Shown piece after piece: positions 17,488 to 26,357 of a DNA stretch of 64,000 nucleotides (position 1 is its first letter; the number at the start of each line of letters is the position of its first letter). The position numbers and the translations under genes are program-made. The stretch comes from Streptomyces hygroscopicus. GTDB taxonomy: Bacteria; Actinomycetota; Actinomycetes; Streptomycetales; Streptomycetaceae. The notes beneath the pieces are model-generated. The model was not told the origin of the DNA and made no database searches. It saw nothing but the letters and a program-made list of their open reading frames with translations. Location: NCBI GenBank assembly GCA_002021875.1, contig CP018627.1:3410001-3474000 (forward strand), in the 5' to 3' direction.

Positions 17488-18495
17488 CTACTTCTCCCCG
17501 CCTCCGAAGGCCGCGTCGAACGACGCCGTCGGCGGGTCGAAGTCGAAGTGCTTCAGCCGGGCCAGCGCCTCCGGGGCACCGGTGAGCCGGTCCATCCCGG
17601 CGTCCTCCCACTCGACCGACACCGGACCGTCGTATCCGATCGAGCGCAGCATCCGGAACACGTCCTCCCACGGCACATCGCCATGGCCCGCCGACACGAA
17701 GTCCCAGCCGCGGCGGGGATCGCCCCAGGGCAGATGGGAGCCGAGGCGGCCGTTGCGGCCGTCCAGCCGCTTGCGGGCCTCCTTGCAGTCGACGTGGTAG
17801 ATCCGGTCCCGGAAGTCCCACAGGAAGCCGACGGGGTCCAGGTCCTGCCAGACGAAGTGGCTGGGGTCGAAGTTGAGCCCGAAGGCGGGGCGGTGGCCGA
17901 GCGCCTCCAGGGCCTGGTGGGTGGTCCAGTAGTCGTAGGCGATCTCGCTGGGGTGCACCTCGTGGGCGAAGCGCACGCCCTCGGCGTCGAAGACGTCGAG
18001 GATCGGGTTCCAGCGCTCGGCGAAGTCCTCGTAGCCCCGCTCGATCATCCCCGGCACCACCGGCGGGAACATCGCCACCAGATGCCAGATGGAGGAGCCG
18101 GTGAAGCCGATGACGGTGCGGACCCCGAAGGCGGCCGCGGCGCGGGCGGTGTCGGCCATCTCCGCGGCGGCCCGCTGCCGGACGCCCTCGGCCTCGCCAT
18201 CACCCCAGATCCGGGCGGGCAGGATGGCCTTGTGACGCTCGTCGATGGGCGAGTCGCACACCGCCTGGCCGACCAGATGGTTGGAGACGGCGAAGCACTT
18301 CAGGCCGTACTTCTCCAGCAGACTGTGGCGCCCGTCCAGATAGCCGGGCTCACCGAGCGCCCGGTCCACCTCGAAGTGGTCGCCCCAGCAGGCGAGTTCC
18401 AGGCCGTCGTAGCCGAAGTCGCGGGCCAGCCGGCAGACCTCCTCCAGGGGAAGGTCGGCCCACTGGCCGGTGAAGAGCGTGAAGGGTCTGGGCAT
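17488..18495 (-). CDS. Sugar phosphate isomerase/epimerase (TIM barrel)
   Basis: 335 residues, ATG 18495 after AGGAGG. Blocks of the xylose-isomerase-like family: [15 protein letters not shown] near 30, [14 protein letters not shown] near 180, [12 protein letters not shown] near 212, [13 protein letters not shown] near 238 and [12 protein letters not shown] near 295. The E, D, H, E residues in these blocks are the expected metal ligands, so an active isomerase/epimerase is likely. The gene is 15 bases after the Gfo/Idh/MocA gene and ends the ABC operon. It probably isomerises the sugar or cyclitol intermediate produced by that dehydrogenase. Confidence 0.85.
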   Translation of the reverse strand: MPRPFTLFTGQWADLPLEEVCRLARDFGYDGLELACWGDHFEVDRALGEPGYLDGRHSLLEKYGLKCFAVSNHLVGQAVCDSPIDERHKAILPARIWGDGEAEGVRQRAAAEMADTARAAAAFGVRTVIGFTGSSIWHLVAMFPPVVPGMIERGYEDFAERWNPILDVFDAEGVRFAHEVHPSEIAYDYWTTHQALEALGHRPAFGLNFDPSHFVWQDLDPVGFLWDFRDRIYHVDCKEARKRLDGRNGRLGSHLPWGDPRRGWDFVSAGHGDVPWEDVFRMLRSIGYDGPVSVEWEDAGMDRLTGAPEALARLKHFDFDPPTASFDAAFGGGEK

Positions 18496-18510
18496 TCCGG
18501 CCTCCTGTTC

Positions 18511-19701
18511 TCAGACGGGTACGATGGTGTAGACGCAGTTCTTCTCCGCGCTCTCCTCGACGGCCGCGAGCACCCGCTGCACCTGCAGCCCGTCCTCGAA
18601 GGACGGCTCGGGTCCGGTCCCCTCGGCGACCGCGAGCACCATGTCCCGCGCCTGGTGGACGAAGGTGTGCTCGTAGCCGAGGGCGTGGCCCGGCGGCCAC
18701 CACGCGTCCAGGTAGGGGTGCTCGGGCTCGGTCACCAGGATCCGGCGGAAGCCGGAGTCGGCGGCGGGCTCGGTGTGATCGTGGAAGGACAGCTCATTGA
18801 GCCGTTCCAGATCGAAGGCGAGCGAACCGTGATCGCCGTTGAGCTCGATCCTGAGCGAGTTCTTACGGCCCGCGGCGAAGCGGCTGGCCTCGAACGACGC
18901 CACCGCACCGGAGCCGAACCGCCCGGTGAACAGCGCCGCGTCATCGACCGTGACCGGTCCGCGCGCCGCCCCGCCCGCCCCGGAGCCGCCGAGCCCCGCC
19001 ACCGCACCGGCGGGCAGCGGCCGCTCCCGGATGAACGTCTCGGTGAGCGCCGAGACGCCGATCAGCCGCTCCCCCGCCAGATACTGCGCCAGGTCGACGA
19101 TGTGCGAGCCCAGGTCGCCGAGCGCGCCGGAGCCCGCGTACTCCCGCCGCAGCCGCCACACCAGGGGGAACTCCGGGTCGACGATCCAGTCCTGCAGATA
19201 GGTGACCCGTACGTGCCGCAGCACGCCGAGCCGCCCCTGCGCCACCATCCGGCGGGCGTAGGCGATCGCGGGCGCGCGGCGGTAGTTGAAGCCCACCATC
19301 GCCACCTGTCCGCGCTCCCGCGCCCGCCGCGCCGCCTCCACCATGGCCTGCGCCTCGGTCACGGAGTTGGCGAGCGGCTTCTCGCACAGCACGTGCTTGC
19401 CCGCCTCCAGGGCCGCGATGGCGATCTCGGCATGGCTGTCGCCGGGGGTGCAGACGTCGACGAGCTGCACATCGTCCCGGGCGATCATCGACCGCCAGTC
19501 GGTCTCGGCCGCGGCCCAGCCATGCCGGTCCGCGGCCGTCCGTACGGCGTCCGCGTCGCGCCCGCAGATGGCGGACATCACGGGGCGCGCGGGCAGGTCG
19601 AAGACACGGCCGACGGTACGCCAGCCCTGGGAGTGCGCGGCACCCATGAAGGCGTAACCGACCATGCCGACGCCGAGCGTCTTCGCTTCAGGACTTTCCA
19701 T
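18511..19701 (-). CDS. Gfo/Idh/MocA-family oxidoreductase
   Basis: 396 residues, ATG 19701 with AAGGAG upstream. NAD(P)-binding N-terminal domain: GVGMVGYAFMGAAHSQGW near residue 10, then DVCTPGDSHAEIAIAALEAGKHVLCEKPLA near 75-105, whose EKP motif is diagnostic. The substrate domain has GDLGSHIVDLAQYL near 195. Members oxidise or reduce hydroxyls of sugars and cyclitols such as myo-inositol. A Gly/Ala-rich loop around 225-240 is longer than usual. It stands between the ABC-transporter binding protein and a TIM-barrel isomerase, so it should act on the imported sugar. Confidence 0.87.
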   Translation of the reverse strand: MESPEAKTLGVGMVGYAFMGAAHSQGWRTVGRVFDLPARPVMSAICGRDADAVRTAADRHGWAAAETDWRSMIARDDVQLVDVCTPGDSHAEIAIAALEAGKHVLCEKPLANSVTEAQAMVEAARRARERGQVAMVGFNYRRAPAIAYARRMVAQGRLGVLRHVRVTYLQDWIVDPEFPLVWRLRREYAGSGALGDLGSHIVDLAQYLAGERLIGVSALTETFIRERPLPAGAVAGLGGSGAGGAARGPVTVDDAALFTGRFGSGAVASFEASRFAAGRKNSLRIELNGDHGSLAFDLERLNELSFHDHTEPAADSGFRRILVTEPEHPYLDAWWPPGHALGYEHTFVHQARDMVLAVAEGTGPEPSFEDGLQVQRVLAAVEESAEKNCVYTIVPV

Positions 19702-19761
19702 GGGACTCCTTCTGACGATCGCAAACCGACGCGAGGTGGGGGGTCTGGCCCTCTATCGGGC

Positions 19762-20817
19762 TCAGCTGAATCCCGTGGGGAGGTATTCGTCCACGTTGTC
19801 CTTGGTGACGACGGCGGAGTAGAGGGTGAGGGAGGCCGGGATCTCCAGCTCCGCGAGGCCGCCGACGCCCTTGCCCTGGCCGAGCGCGCGGGCGAGGTCG
19901 ATGGCGGAGGCGGCCATGGTCGGCGGGTAGAGCACGGTGGCCTTCAGCACGGTGTTGCCGGCCTTGATGGCGTCCATGGCGTGCTTGGCGCCCGCGCCGC
20001 CCACCATGAGGAAGTCATCGCGCCCGGCCTGCTTGATGGCGCGCTCGGCGCCGACGCCCTGGTCGTCGTCGTGGTTCCACAGGGCGTCGAAGTCGGAGTG
20101 GGCCTGGAGCAGTTGGGCCATCTTCGACTGGCCCGACTCGACCGTGAACTCCGCGGACTGGCGGCCGACCTTCTTGATGTTCGGGTAGTTCTTCAGGGCG
20201 TCGTTGAAGCCCTCGGTACGCTGTCGGGTCAGCTCCAGGTTGTCGATCCCGGCCAACTCGATGACCTTGGCGTTCTTCTTGCCCTTGAGCTGCTCACCGA
20301 TGTACTGCCCGGCGTTGAAGCCCATGCCGTAGTTGTCGCCGCCGATCCAGCAGCGGTACGCCTGCGGGGAGGCGAAGACACGGTCGAGGTTGACGACCGG
20401 GATGCCCGCCCGCATCGCCTTGAGCCCGACCTGGGTCAGCGCCTTGCCGTCGGCGGGCAGGATGACCAGGACGTCGACCTTCTTGTTGATGAGGGTCTCG
20501 ATCTGCCCGATCTGCTGGGCGGTGTCGTTGGAGCCCTCGGTGATCTCCAGCGTGACGTCCTTGTACTCCTTGGCGCGCCGCTTGGCCTGCTCGTTGATGG
20601 CGTTGAGCCAGCCATGGTCGGCCTGGGGCCCGGCGAAGCCGATGGTGACCGCCTTACCGGGCTTGTCATTGGCGGTGTTCGCGGCCTGTTTGCTGTTCTC
20701 GTCGCTGTCGTTGTTCTCGTTGCTGGTGCACCCGGCGGCGAACAGCGCGCCCGCCGCGGCGGTGCCCAGGAGCAGGCTTCTGCGACTGGTGGGGGAGGAG
20801 CTCTGTGGGAACCTCAT
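19762..20817 (-). CDS. Ribose-type ABC transporter sugar-binding lipoprotein
   Basis: 351 residues from ATG 20817, which overlaps the permease stop (ATGA). The N-terminus has a twin-arginine-like SRRSLLLGTAAAGALF followed by the lipobox AAGC, so the mature protein is probably a lipoprotein at the outer face of the membrane. The periplasmic-binding-protein fold of type I is seen: IGFAGPQADHGWLNAINEQA near 60, NKKVDVLVILPADGKAL near 110, GIPVVNLDR near 145, ALWNHDDDQGVGA near 255. It delivers a sugar or cyclitol to the permease and ATPase encoded by the two upstream genes. The ligand is unknown. Confidence 0.88.
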   Translation of the reverse strand: MRFPQSSSPTSRRSLLLGTAAAGALFAAGCTSNENNDSDENSKQAANTANDKPGKAVTIGFAGPQADHGWLNAINEQAKRRAKEYKDVTLEITEGSNDTAQQIGQIETLINKKVDVLVILPADGKALTQVGLKAMRAGIPVVNLDRVFASPQAYRCWIGGDNYGMGFNAGQYIGEQLKGKKNAKVIELAGIDNLELTRQRTEGFNDALKNYPNIKKVGRQSAEFTVESGQSKMAQLLQAHSDFDALWNHDDDQGVGAERAIKQAGRDDFLMVGGAGAKHAMDAIKAGNTVLKATVLYPPTMAASAIDLARALGQGKGVGGLAELEIPASLTLYSAVVTKDNVDEYLPTGFS

Positions 20818-21890
20818 GGCGTCGAACGACCCTTCTGTACCAGGACGGCGGCGACGATGATCGCGCCCTTGGCGATCTGCTGGACATCGCTCTGAAGGTT
20901 GTTCAGGGCGAACAGATTGGTGATGGTGGTGAAGACGAGGACGCCGAGGACGGAGCCGGTGATGGTGCCGCGGCCGCCGCTGAGCAGCGTGCCGCCGATG
21001 ATCGCGGCGGCGATGGCGTCGAGTTCGTACAGGTTGCCGTTGGTGCTCTGGCCGGAGCCGGTGAGGACGACCAGCATGAAGGCGGCGACACCGCAGCACA
21101 GCCCGGAGAGCAGATACAGCGTCAGCCGCTGCCGTTTGACGTCGATGCCCGCGAGCCGGGCCGCCTCCGCGTTGCCGCCGATGGCGACGGTGCGCCGGCC
21201 GAACGTCGTGCGGTTGAGCACCAGCCAGCCGAGGACCGTGACGGCGGCGAAGATGATCACCAGCGGCGGTATGCCGAGGACGTAGGAGTCCGGGAGCCCG
21301 AGGTCCAGGACCGGGTCGACGGTGACGACCTGGGTCCTGCCGTCGCTGATCTGCACGGCGAGCCCGCGGGCCGAGGCGAGCATCGCGAGGGTGGCGATGA
21401 ACGGCACCATCCCGCCGTACGCGATGAGCACCCCGTTGACCAGTCCGCAGCCGAGCCCCACCAGGACCGCGCACAGCAGGATGCCGCCGAGTCCGTAGTC
21501 CTGGGTGGCGAGCGTGGTGGCCCACACCGAGGCGAGGGCGACCATCGCGCCGACCGACAGATCGATGCCGCCGCTGATGATGACGAAGGTCATGCCGACG
21601 GTGACGACGCCGATGACGGACGCCTGGGTGAGCACGAGCTGGAGGTTGTCGGTGCTGAGGAACTCGTCGGGCTTGGTGAAGCCGCCGACGGCGATCAGCA
21701 CCGCCAGCACCCCGACGAGCGAGAGGTTGCGCAGGTCGGCCAGGCGCCGCAGCCTGCTCAGCGGATCGGTGCCGGTGCGGCCGGCCGGCGGTTTGCCGAC
21801 CGGACCGGCCGTCAGCGTGGCGCCCGCGCCCGGTACCGGGGCGGGGTCGGCCGGGGGGCTGGACGCCGGCCTGCTCCCGGGTGAGTTCAC
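20814..21890 (-). CDS. Ribose-type ABC transporter permease
   Basis: 358 residues from GTG 21890, overlapping the ATPase stop as GTGA. After a Pro/Ala/Gly-rich cytoplasmic leader of about 50 residues come eight to ten membrane segments with the family block VTVGMTFVIISGGIDLSVGAMVAL near 95-120 and GRRTVAIGGNAEAARLAGI near 235, which is the coupling loop. It forms the channel with the ATPase (21887-23416) and receives substrate from the lipoprotein at 19762-20817. Confidence 0.88.
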   Translation of the reverse strand: MNSPGSRPASSPPADPAPVPGAGATLTAGPVGKPPAGRTGTDPLSRLRRLADLRNLSLVGVLAVLIAVGGFTKPDEFLSTDNLQLVLTQASVIGVVTVGMTFVIISGGIDLSVGAMVALASVWATTLATQDYGLGGILLCAVLVGLGCGLVNGVLIAYGGMVPFIATLAMLASARGLAVQISDGRTQVVTVDPVLDLGLPDSYVLGIPPLVIIFAAVTVLGWLVLNRTTFGRRTVAIGGNAEAARLAGIDVKRQRLTLYLLSGLCCGVAAFMLVVLTGSGQSTNGNLYELDAIAAAIIGGTLLSGGRGTITGSVLGVLVFTTITNLFALNNLQSDVQQIAKGAIIVAAVLVQKGRSTP

Positions 21891-23416
21891 GACGGGCTCC
21901 CTTCCATGACGAGATCGAGGACGCGGTGCTCGTCCAGCTCCCGCGCGGGCGCCGTATGGACGACGCGGCCCTCGCGGAGCACCAGCACCCGGTCGGCGAG
22001 ACCCAGGACTTCGGGCAGTTCGCTGGAGACGAGAAGGACGGCCATGCCGTCGTCGGCGAGTCGGCGGATCACGGCGTACAGCTCGGCGCGGGCGCCGACG
22101 TCCACCCCGCGCGTCGGCTCGTCCAGCAGCAGCACCCGGCAGCCGCGCAGCAGCCAGCGGGCCAGCACGGCCTTTTGCTGATTGCCCCCGGACAGGGTCC
22201 GCACCGGCCGCTCCGGGTCGTCGGGGTGCAGCGAGAGGTCGCGTACGCACCTACGGGCCGCCGCCCGCTCCGCGCCGCGGTCCACCCACCCGGCGCGGGA
22301 GAAGCGGGTCAGCGAGGAGACCGAGACATTGCGGGTGACGGACTCCAGCATCAGCAGCGCCTGCGCCTTGCGCTCCTCGGGGGCGAGCCCGAGCCCGGCG
22401 CGCACGGCGGCGGACACGCTGCCGGGGCGCAGCGCGCGCCCGTCCACCAGGACCCGGCCCGAGGTGGGACGGCGGGCGCCGTAGACGGTCTCCAGGATCT
22501 CGGACCGTCCGGAGCCGACGAGTCCGGCGAGCCCGACGATCTCGCCGGGCGCCACTTCGAGGTCGATCGGCTCGAACTCCCCCGCCCTGCCGAGGTTCTC
22601 CAGCCGCAGCACGGGCGCGGCGCTCGCGGCCGGAGGTGCCGTGGTGCGGCGCGGGAACGCGTACTCCACGTCCCGGCCCGTCATCAGGGCCACGACCTCG
22701 CGGGTCGGGGTGGTGCGGGCGTCCAGCCCGCGGGCGGCGGCGCGGCCGTCCTTGAGCACGGTGACGCGGTCGCCGATCCGGCGGATCTCCTCCAGCCGGT
22801 GCGAGATGTAGACGACGGCGACCCCGGCGGCGGTGAGATCGCCGACGATGCGGAAGAGATTGTCGACCTCGTCGGGGTCGAGGGCCGCGGACGGCTCGTC
22901 CATCACGATGAGCTGGACGTCGTGGGAGAGCGCGCGGGCCATCGAGACGATCTGCTGCCCGGCCGCGGACAGCTCCCCGACCAGCCGCCCCGGGTCGATC
23001 TCGGGGTGTCCGAGCCGGGTCAGGAGCGCGGCGGTGGCGGTGCGGGCCGCTCGGGAGCGGACGAAACCGGCGGTGGCCATCTCATGGCCGAGGAAGACGT
23101 TCTCGGCCACGGACAGCCCCTCCACCAGGTCGAGTTCCTGGTAGATGGTGGCGATCCCCAGGCGCATGGCGGCGATGGGCGACTTGAGGGTGACCGGTGC
23201 GCCCTGCCAGAGGATCTCGCCGCTGTCGGGCTGATGCGCCCCGGCGACCACCTTGATGAGGGTGGACTTGCCGGCGCCGTTCTGGCCGAGCAGACAGTGC
23301 ACCTCGCCCGCTTCGACATCGAGGTCGACGCCGTCCAGGGCCCGTACGCCGGGGAAGGACTTGGTGATCGCGGACATGGTGAGGAGCGGGCGCGGGTCGG
23401 GTGGTGCCGGTGCCAT
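21887..23416 (-). CDS. Sugar ABC transporter ATP-binding protein, two ATPase domains
   Basis: 509 residues from ATG 23416, with GAGGAGG six bases upstream. Two tandem ABC domains as in RbsA/MglA: the first with Walker A GQNGAGKSTLIK near 50, signature LSAAGQQIVSMARAL near 155 and Walker B VMDEPSAAL; the second with degenerate Walker A GLVGSGRSEIL near 290, signature LSGGNQQKAVLARWL near 410 and Walker B LLLDEPTRGVD. The degenerate second P-loop is normal for this subfamily. First structural gene of the transporter, 379 bases after the ROK regulator gene. Confidence 0.9.
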   Translation of the reverse strand: MAPAPPDPRPLLTMSAITKSFPGVRALDGVDLDVEAGEVHCLLGQNGAGKSTLIKVVAGAHQPDSGEILWQGAPVTLKSPIAAMRLGIATIYQELDLVEGLSVAENVFLGHEMATAGFVRSRAARTATAALLTRLGHPEIDPGRLVGELSAAGQQIVSMARALSHDVQLIVMDEPSAALDPDEVDNLFRIVGDLTAAGVAVVYISHRLEEIRRIGDRVTVLKDGRAAARGLDARTTPTREVVALMTGRDVEYAFPRRTTAPPAASAAPVLRLENLGRAGEFEPIDLEVAPGEIVGLAGLVGSGRSEILETVYGARRPTSGRVLVDGRALRPGSVSAAVRAGLGLAPEERKAQALLMLESVTRNVSVSSLTRFSRAGWVDRGAERAAARRCVRDLSLHPDDPERPVRTLSGGNQQKAVLARWLLRGCRVLLLDEPTRGVDVGARAELYAVIRRLADDGMAVLLVSSELPEVLGLADRVLVLREGRVVHTAPARELDEHRVLDLVMEGSPS

Positions 23417-23795
23417 GGCTGGCCTCCTCGGCGGGTTCGCTCGATGCGGTGCGGGTCGCTGGGCGTGCCGGAGCCGCTGCGGGCGCGCGGCGGGGCTGGG
23501 GATAGGGCTGGCTGGGGCTGGGTGGAGCGGTGACGTCGTGCCGTGGTGAGGTGCGGGGCGTGCCGGGGTACGGCGCGCCGCCACGGTGGTGCCGGGTGGT
23601 GCGGCTCGGTGGTGCCCGGGTGGTGCGGCTCAGTGGTGCCGGTCGTGCGGCTCAGTGGTGCCGGTCGTGCGGCTCGTGCCTCGACGTGGCGTACGCCGAG
23701 GGCGGTGCGGATGCCGTGCTGCTGCGCTGTGCCGAGGTACGGACCGGCCGTGGCCGGGCGGGATCAGGCCGTCAAGCCGTCAAGCCGTCAGGCCG
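23417..23795. other. 379-base gap between ROK gene and ABC operon
   Basis: No gene is supported. It should contain the ABC operon promoter (minus strand). Its most obvious content is the tandem repeat at 23585-23675. Frames open through this repeat are low-complexity artefacts. Confidence 0.6.
23585..23675. repeat. Four tandem 22-24-base units
   Basis: Units at 23585-23607, 23608-23631, 23632-23653 and 23654-23675, consensus RGTGGTGCCGGNNGTGCGGCTC. The last two are identical. They are adjacent without spacers, so this is a minisatellite and not a CRISPR array. It lies 170-260 bases upstream of the ABC ATPase start and could affect its promoter. Confidence 0.85.
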
Positions 23796-23800
23796 TCAGG
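23769..23800. repeat. Four tandem 8-base units across the ROK stop codon
   Basis: CCGTCAAG twice (23769-23784), then CCGTCAGG twice (23785-23800). The last unit contains the complement of the ROK stop (23796-23798), so the duplication runs over the end of the coding sequence. Confidence 0.85.
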
Positions 23801-24986
23801 CCGGGGAGAAGAGGTGGTCGCTGATCAGGCGGGCCGCGCCGGTGACCCCGGCGGCCGGGCCGAGTTCGCCCAGCACGATGGGGAGGTTGCCGGTGGCCAG
23901 GGGCAGGGACTGGCGGTAGACCTGGGTCCGTATGGCGGCGAGCAGCGTATGGCCGAGCCCGGTGACACCGCCGCCGATGACCACCAGACCGGGGTTGAAG
24001 AAGCTGACGAGCCCGGCGATGACCTGGCCCGTACGGGTGCCGCCCTCCCTGATGAGGTCGAGGGCGGTCGCGTCGCCCGCCGACGCCGCCGCGGCGACGT
24101 CCGTGGCGGCGAGGCCGCCCACCTCCTCCAGCCGGGCGGCGAGTTCGGCGGACCGGCCGTCGCGGGCGGCCGCCTCGGCGTCGCGGGCCAGTGCCGCGCC
24201 GCCGAAGTACGCCTCCAGGCAGCCGCGGTTGCCGCAGGCGCAGGGGCGGCCGTCGGGTTCGGCCTGGATGTGGCCGATGTCGCCCGCGCTGCCCGTCGTA
24301 CCGCGGTAGACCTCACCGCCGACGACGATCCCGCAGCCGATACCGGTGCCGATCTTCACGCAGAGGAAGTCCTTGACGGACCGGGCGACTCCGGCGTGCT
24401 GCTCCCCCATCGCCATGAGGTTCACATCGTTGTCGACCATCACCGGGCAGCCCAGCTCCTGGCTGAGCGCCTCCCGTACGGGGAAGCCGTCCCACCCCGG
24501 CATGATCGGCGGCGCCACCGGCACACCCTCGGGGAACCGCACGGGGCCGGGCACACCTATGCCCGCCCCGTCGAACCCCTCGGCCACCCCGGAGGCCCGG
24601 AGCTTCGCGGCCATGTCCAGCACCTGCTCGAAGACCGCGACGGGTCCCTCGCGCACATCCATGGGCTGGTTGAGATGGCCGAGAATCTCCAGTTCGGCAT
24701 TGGTCACCGCGACGTCCACGGAGGTGGCGCCGATATCGACGCCGAGCAGCCGCAGCCCCGGCGCGAGCCGGATGTTGTGCGAACGCCGGCCACCGCGCGA
24801 GGCCGCGAGCCCGTCCGCGGCCACCAGCCCGGTCTCCAGCAGCCGGTCGATCTCCACGGCGAGCTTCGAACGCGAGAGATCGATCTGATCGCCGAGCTGA
24901 GCACGGGAGTTGGGGCCGCCGTCGCGCAGCAGACGGAGCAATCGTGCCTGATGCGCGTTCGCCGGTCGTGCCGTCATGCGCCTCAC
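23796..24986 (-). CDS. ROK-family transcriptional regulator
   Basis: 396 residues from GTG 24986, chosen over ATG 24977 because GGGAGGGG is spaced about six bases from the GTG. The N-terminal winged helix-turn-helix covers about 5-75 (ANAHQARLLRLLRDGG...LSRSKLAVEIDRLLETGLV). The ROK sugar-kinase-like domain has GVDIGATSVDVAV near 92, GIGVPGPV near 145, DNDVNLMAMGE near 195, KIGTGIGCGIVVGG near 215 and the zinc motif CACGNRGCLEAY near 258. It most likely represses the adjacent ABC operon and releases DNA on binding the imported sugar or its derivative. Confidence 0.88.
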   Translation of the reverse strand: MRRMTARPANAHQARLLRLLRDGGPNSRAQLGDQIDLSRSKLAVEIDRLLETGLVAADGLAASRGGRRSHNIRLAPGLRLLGVDIGATSVDVAVTNAELEILGHLNQPMDVREGPVAVFEQVLDMAAKLRASGVAEGFDGAGIGVPGPVRFPEGVPVAPPIMPGWDGFPVREALSQELGCPVMVDNDVNLMAMGEQHAGVARSVKDFLCVKIGTGIGCGIVVGGEVYRGTTGSAGDIGHIQAEPDGRPCACGNRGCLEAYFGGAALARDAEAAARDGRSAELAARLEEVGGLAATDVAAAASAGDATALDLIREGGTRTGQVIAGLVSFFNPGLVVIGGGVTGLGHTLLAAIRTQVYRQSLPLATGNLPIVLGELGPAAGVTGAARLISDHLFSPA

Positions 24987-25095
24987 GCTGCCCCTCCCGC
25001 CGTCATCGGCATCCACGTCACCGGGCTTTCACGGGGAACGTAGCAGCGGTTGTCGGGGGTGGGAAGAACTTGCGCCGCAATTGGCTACGACTTTC

Positions 25096-25108
25096 TCCTG
25101 TCGCAGGA
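25096..25108. promoter_or_regulatory. Palindrome TCCTG-TCG-CAGGA upstream of the ROK gene
   Basis: Perfect five-base arms, about 110 bases before the ROK start. It overlaps the 14-mer GCAGGACAAAGCTG (25103-25116), which also occurs at 17402-17415 beside the end of the sugar operon. A site for the ROK protein is a reasonable but untested guess. Confidence 0.35.
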
Positions 25109-25217
25109 CAAAGCTGAGTTGATTTCGCGACAGCACGAGGAGGCACCGGTTCGGGAGCGCGGGCCCGGCAAAAGGGTTCGGCCACTCCGGCCACTCCGGC
25201 CATTACGATCGGCGATC

Positions 25218-25505
25218 ATGGAGATAGCGACGTACATCTTGATCATGGCCCTCGTTCTGCAGTATCCGCTGCTGGAGTCGAGGATCAAGAAGATCCAGCG
25301 CAGGGCGGACCGGATCGAGCACAAGCTGGACCTGATCCTCGACCACCTGGACATCGAGGTGGTCGGGCCCGACCTGAGGCGAGTGACCGCCCTGCTGCGG
25401 GAGGGCAAGAAGTTCGAGGCCATCAAGGCCTACCGGCAGCTCACCGACGCCGACTTGAAGGAGGCCAAGGAGGCTGTCGAGCGCATCGACGCCACTCGGG
25501 GATGA
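25218..25505 (+). CDS. Small membrane-anchored protein with ribosomal L7/L12 C-terminal-like domain
   Basis: 95 residues from ATG 25218. Residues 3-20 are a hydrophobic membrane segment (IATYILIMALVLQ). A charged helix follows (IKKIQRRADRIEHKLDLILDHL), then about 35 residues resembling the L7/L12 C-terminal fold (VTALLREGKKFEAIKAYRQ, then DLKEAKEAVE). Such small proteins are common in actinomycetes and have no known role; they are not ribosomal. No clear ribosome binding site is seen before the ATG. Its neighbours are a ROK regulator (divergent) and a GntR gene (convergent). Confidence 0.7.
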   Translation: MEIATYILIMALVLQYPLLESRIKKIQRRADRIEHKLDLILDHLDIEVVGPDLRRVTALLREGKKFEAIKAYRQLTDADLKEAKEAVERIDATRG

Positions 25506-25538
25506 CGCCACCCGGCAACGGCCGGTCCGGCGGAGGGG

Positions 25539-26216
25539 TCAGGACCGCTCGCGGTCGTGGTACGTGCGGCGGGTGTGTTCGGTGTGGGTGCGCATGGCGG
25601 CCGTGGCCCCGTGTTCGTCACCGGCGGTGATGGCGGCGATCAGCTCGCGATGCTCGATCCAGGACTGCTTGCCGCGCTGACGGGCGACCGGGGTGTAGTA
25701 CCAGCGGACCCTGCGGTCCACCTGGGCGGCCAGCTCGGACAGAACCGCGTTTCCGGCCAACTCCATCACCTTGGCGTGGAATTCGGCGTTCGCCGCGACC
25801 GCGCCGTCCACATCGTCGTCCAGCACCGCGCGCTCGCCCTTCGCGCACAGGTCCTCCAGCGCGGCGATCCCGGCCGCGTCGATCCCCGCGGCGGCCAGCC
25901 GGGCGGCCTCGGCCTCCAGGAGCGTGCGCACCGTAAGGAGCTGATCGGCCTCCTCCTCGGTGGGCTCGTGGACGAACGCGCCCTGCGCGGGCCGCAGATC
26001 CACCCAGCCTTCGGTGTTGAGCCGCTGGAGGGCCTCGCGCACCGGCTGGCGGGAGACCCCGAGCTGCCCGGCGAGCTCGCTCTCCACGAGGTGCTGACCG
26101 GGGCGGAGGGCGCGGGTGGTGATGAGTTCGAGCAGCGCCTCATAGACGCGCTCGCGGAGTGGACCGGGCCGCTCCAGCTTCGGTACCGCGCCGTGCGGCA
26201 GTCCCCTGGACAGCAT
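25539..26216 (-). CDS. GntR-family regulator, FCD subfamily
   Basis: 225 residues, ATG 26216 with GAGGGGG upstream. Winged helix domain about 15-80 (LRERVYEALLELITTRALRPGQHLVESELAGQL is the start of it; SRQPVREALQRLNTEGWV is the recognition part). FCD ligand domain about 90-215, with E/D and H residues (NAEFHAKV, IEHRELIAAI) in the places used for metal and carboxylate binding. Members sense organic acids. It is divergent from the OFA carrier and formate dehydrogenase genes, so it probably controls them in response to oxalate, formate or a derivative. Confidence 0.87.
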   Translation of the reverse strand: MLSRGLPHGAVPKLERPGPLRERVYEALLELITTRALRPGQHLVESELAGQLGVSRQPVREALQRLNTEGWVDLRPAQGAFVHEPTEEEADQLLTVRTLLEAEAARLAAAGIDAAGIAALEDLCAKGERAVLDDDVDGAVAANAEFHAKVMELAGNAVLSELAAQVDRRVRWYYTPVARQRGKQSWIEHRELIAAITAGDEHGATAAMRTHTEHTRRTYHDRERS

Positions 26217-26262
26217 CGCGCCCCCTCTGGCTCGCCGTTCACCGGATGCCCGGATTGGTTAT

Positions 26263-26270
26263 TGTCTACA
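26263..26270. promoter_or_regulatory. Possible FCD-GntR operator TGTCTACA
   Basis: TGT-CT-ACA (26263-26270) is a TGT-N2-ACA palindrome, a half-site layout common for FCD-type GntR proteins. It lies between the divergent regulator and OFA carrier, 46 bases from the regulator start. A one-mismatch relative, TGTCGACG, is at 28243-28250 before the formate dehydrogenase genes. Confidence 0.4.
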
Positions 26271-26357
26271 GTTTACCCACCCCGTCCACGCGGCCGACAC
26301 ATCCCAGGCGCTTTTACGTCTAGTCATTGACTCGTTGAATCCTTAAAGTCCGGGCAC

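Noticed and set aside
17428..20895. 1155-codon open frame on the plus strand
   Set aside because: It is antisense to the isomerase, Gfo/Idh/MocA and sugar-binding genes, has biased shadow composition (V/G/R/E-rich) and no motif. Long antisense frames are normal at this G+C.
23585..23675. CRISPR-like direct repeats
   Set aside because: Units are contiguous with no unique spacers and no cas genes are in the window; it is a tandem minisatellite.
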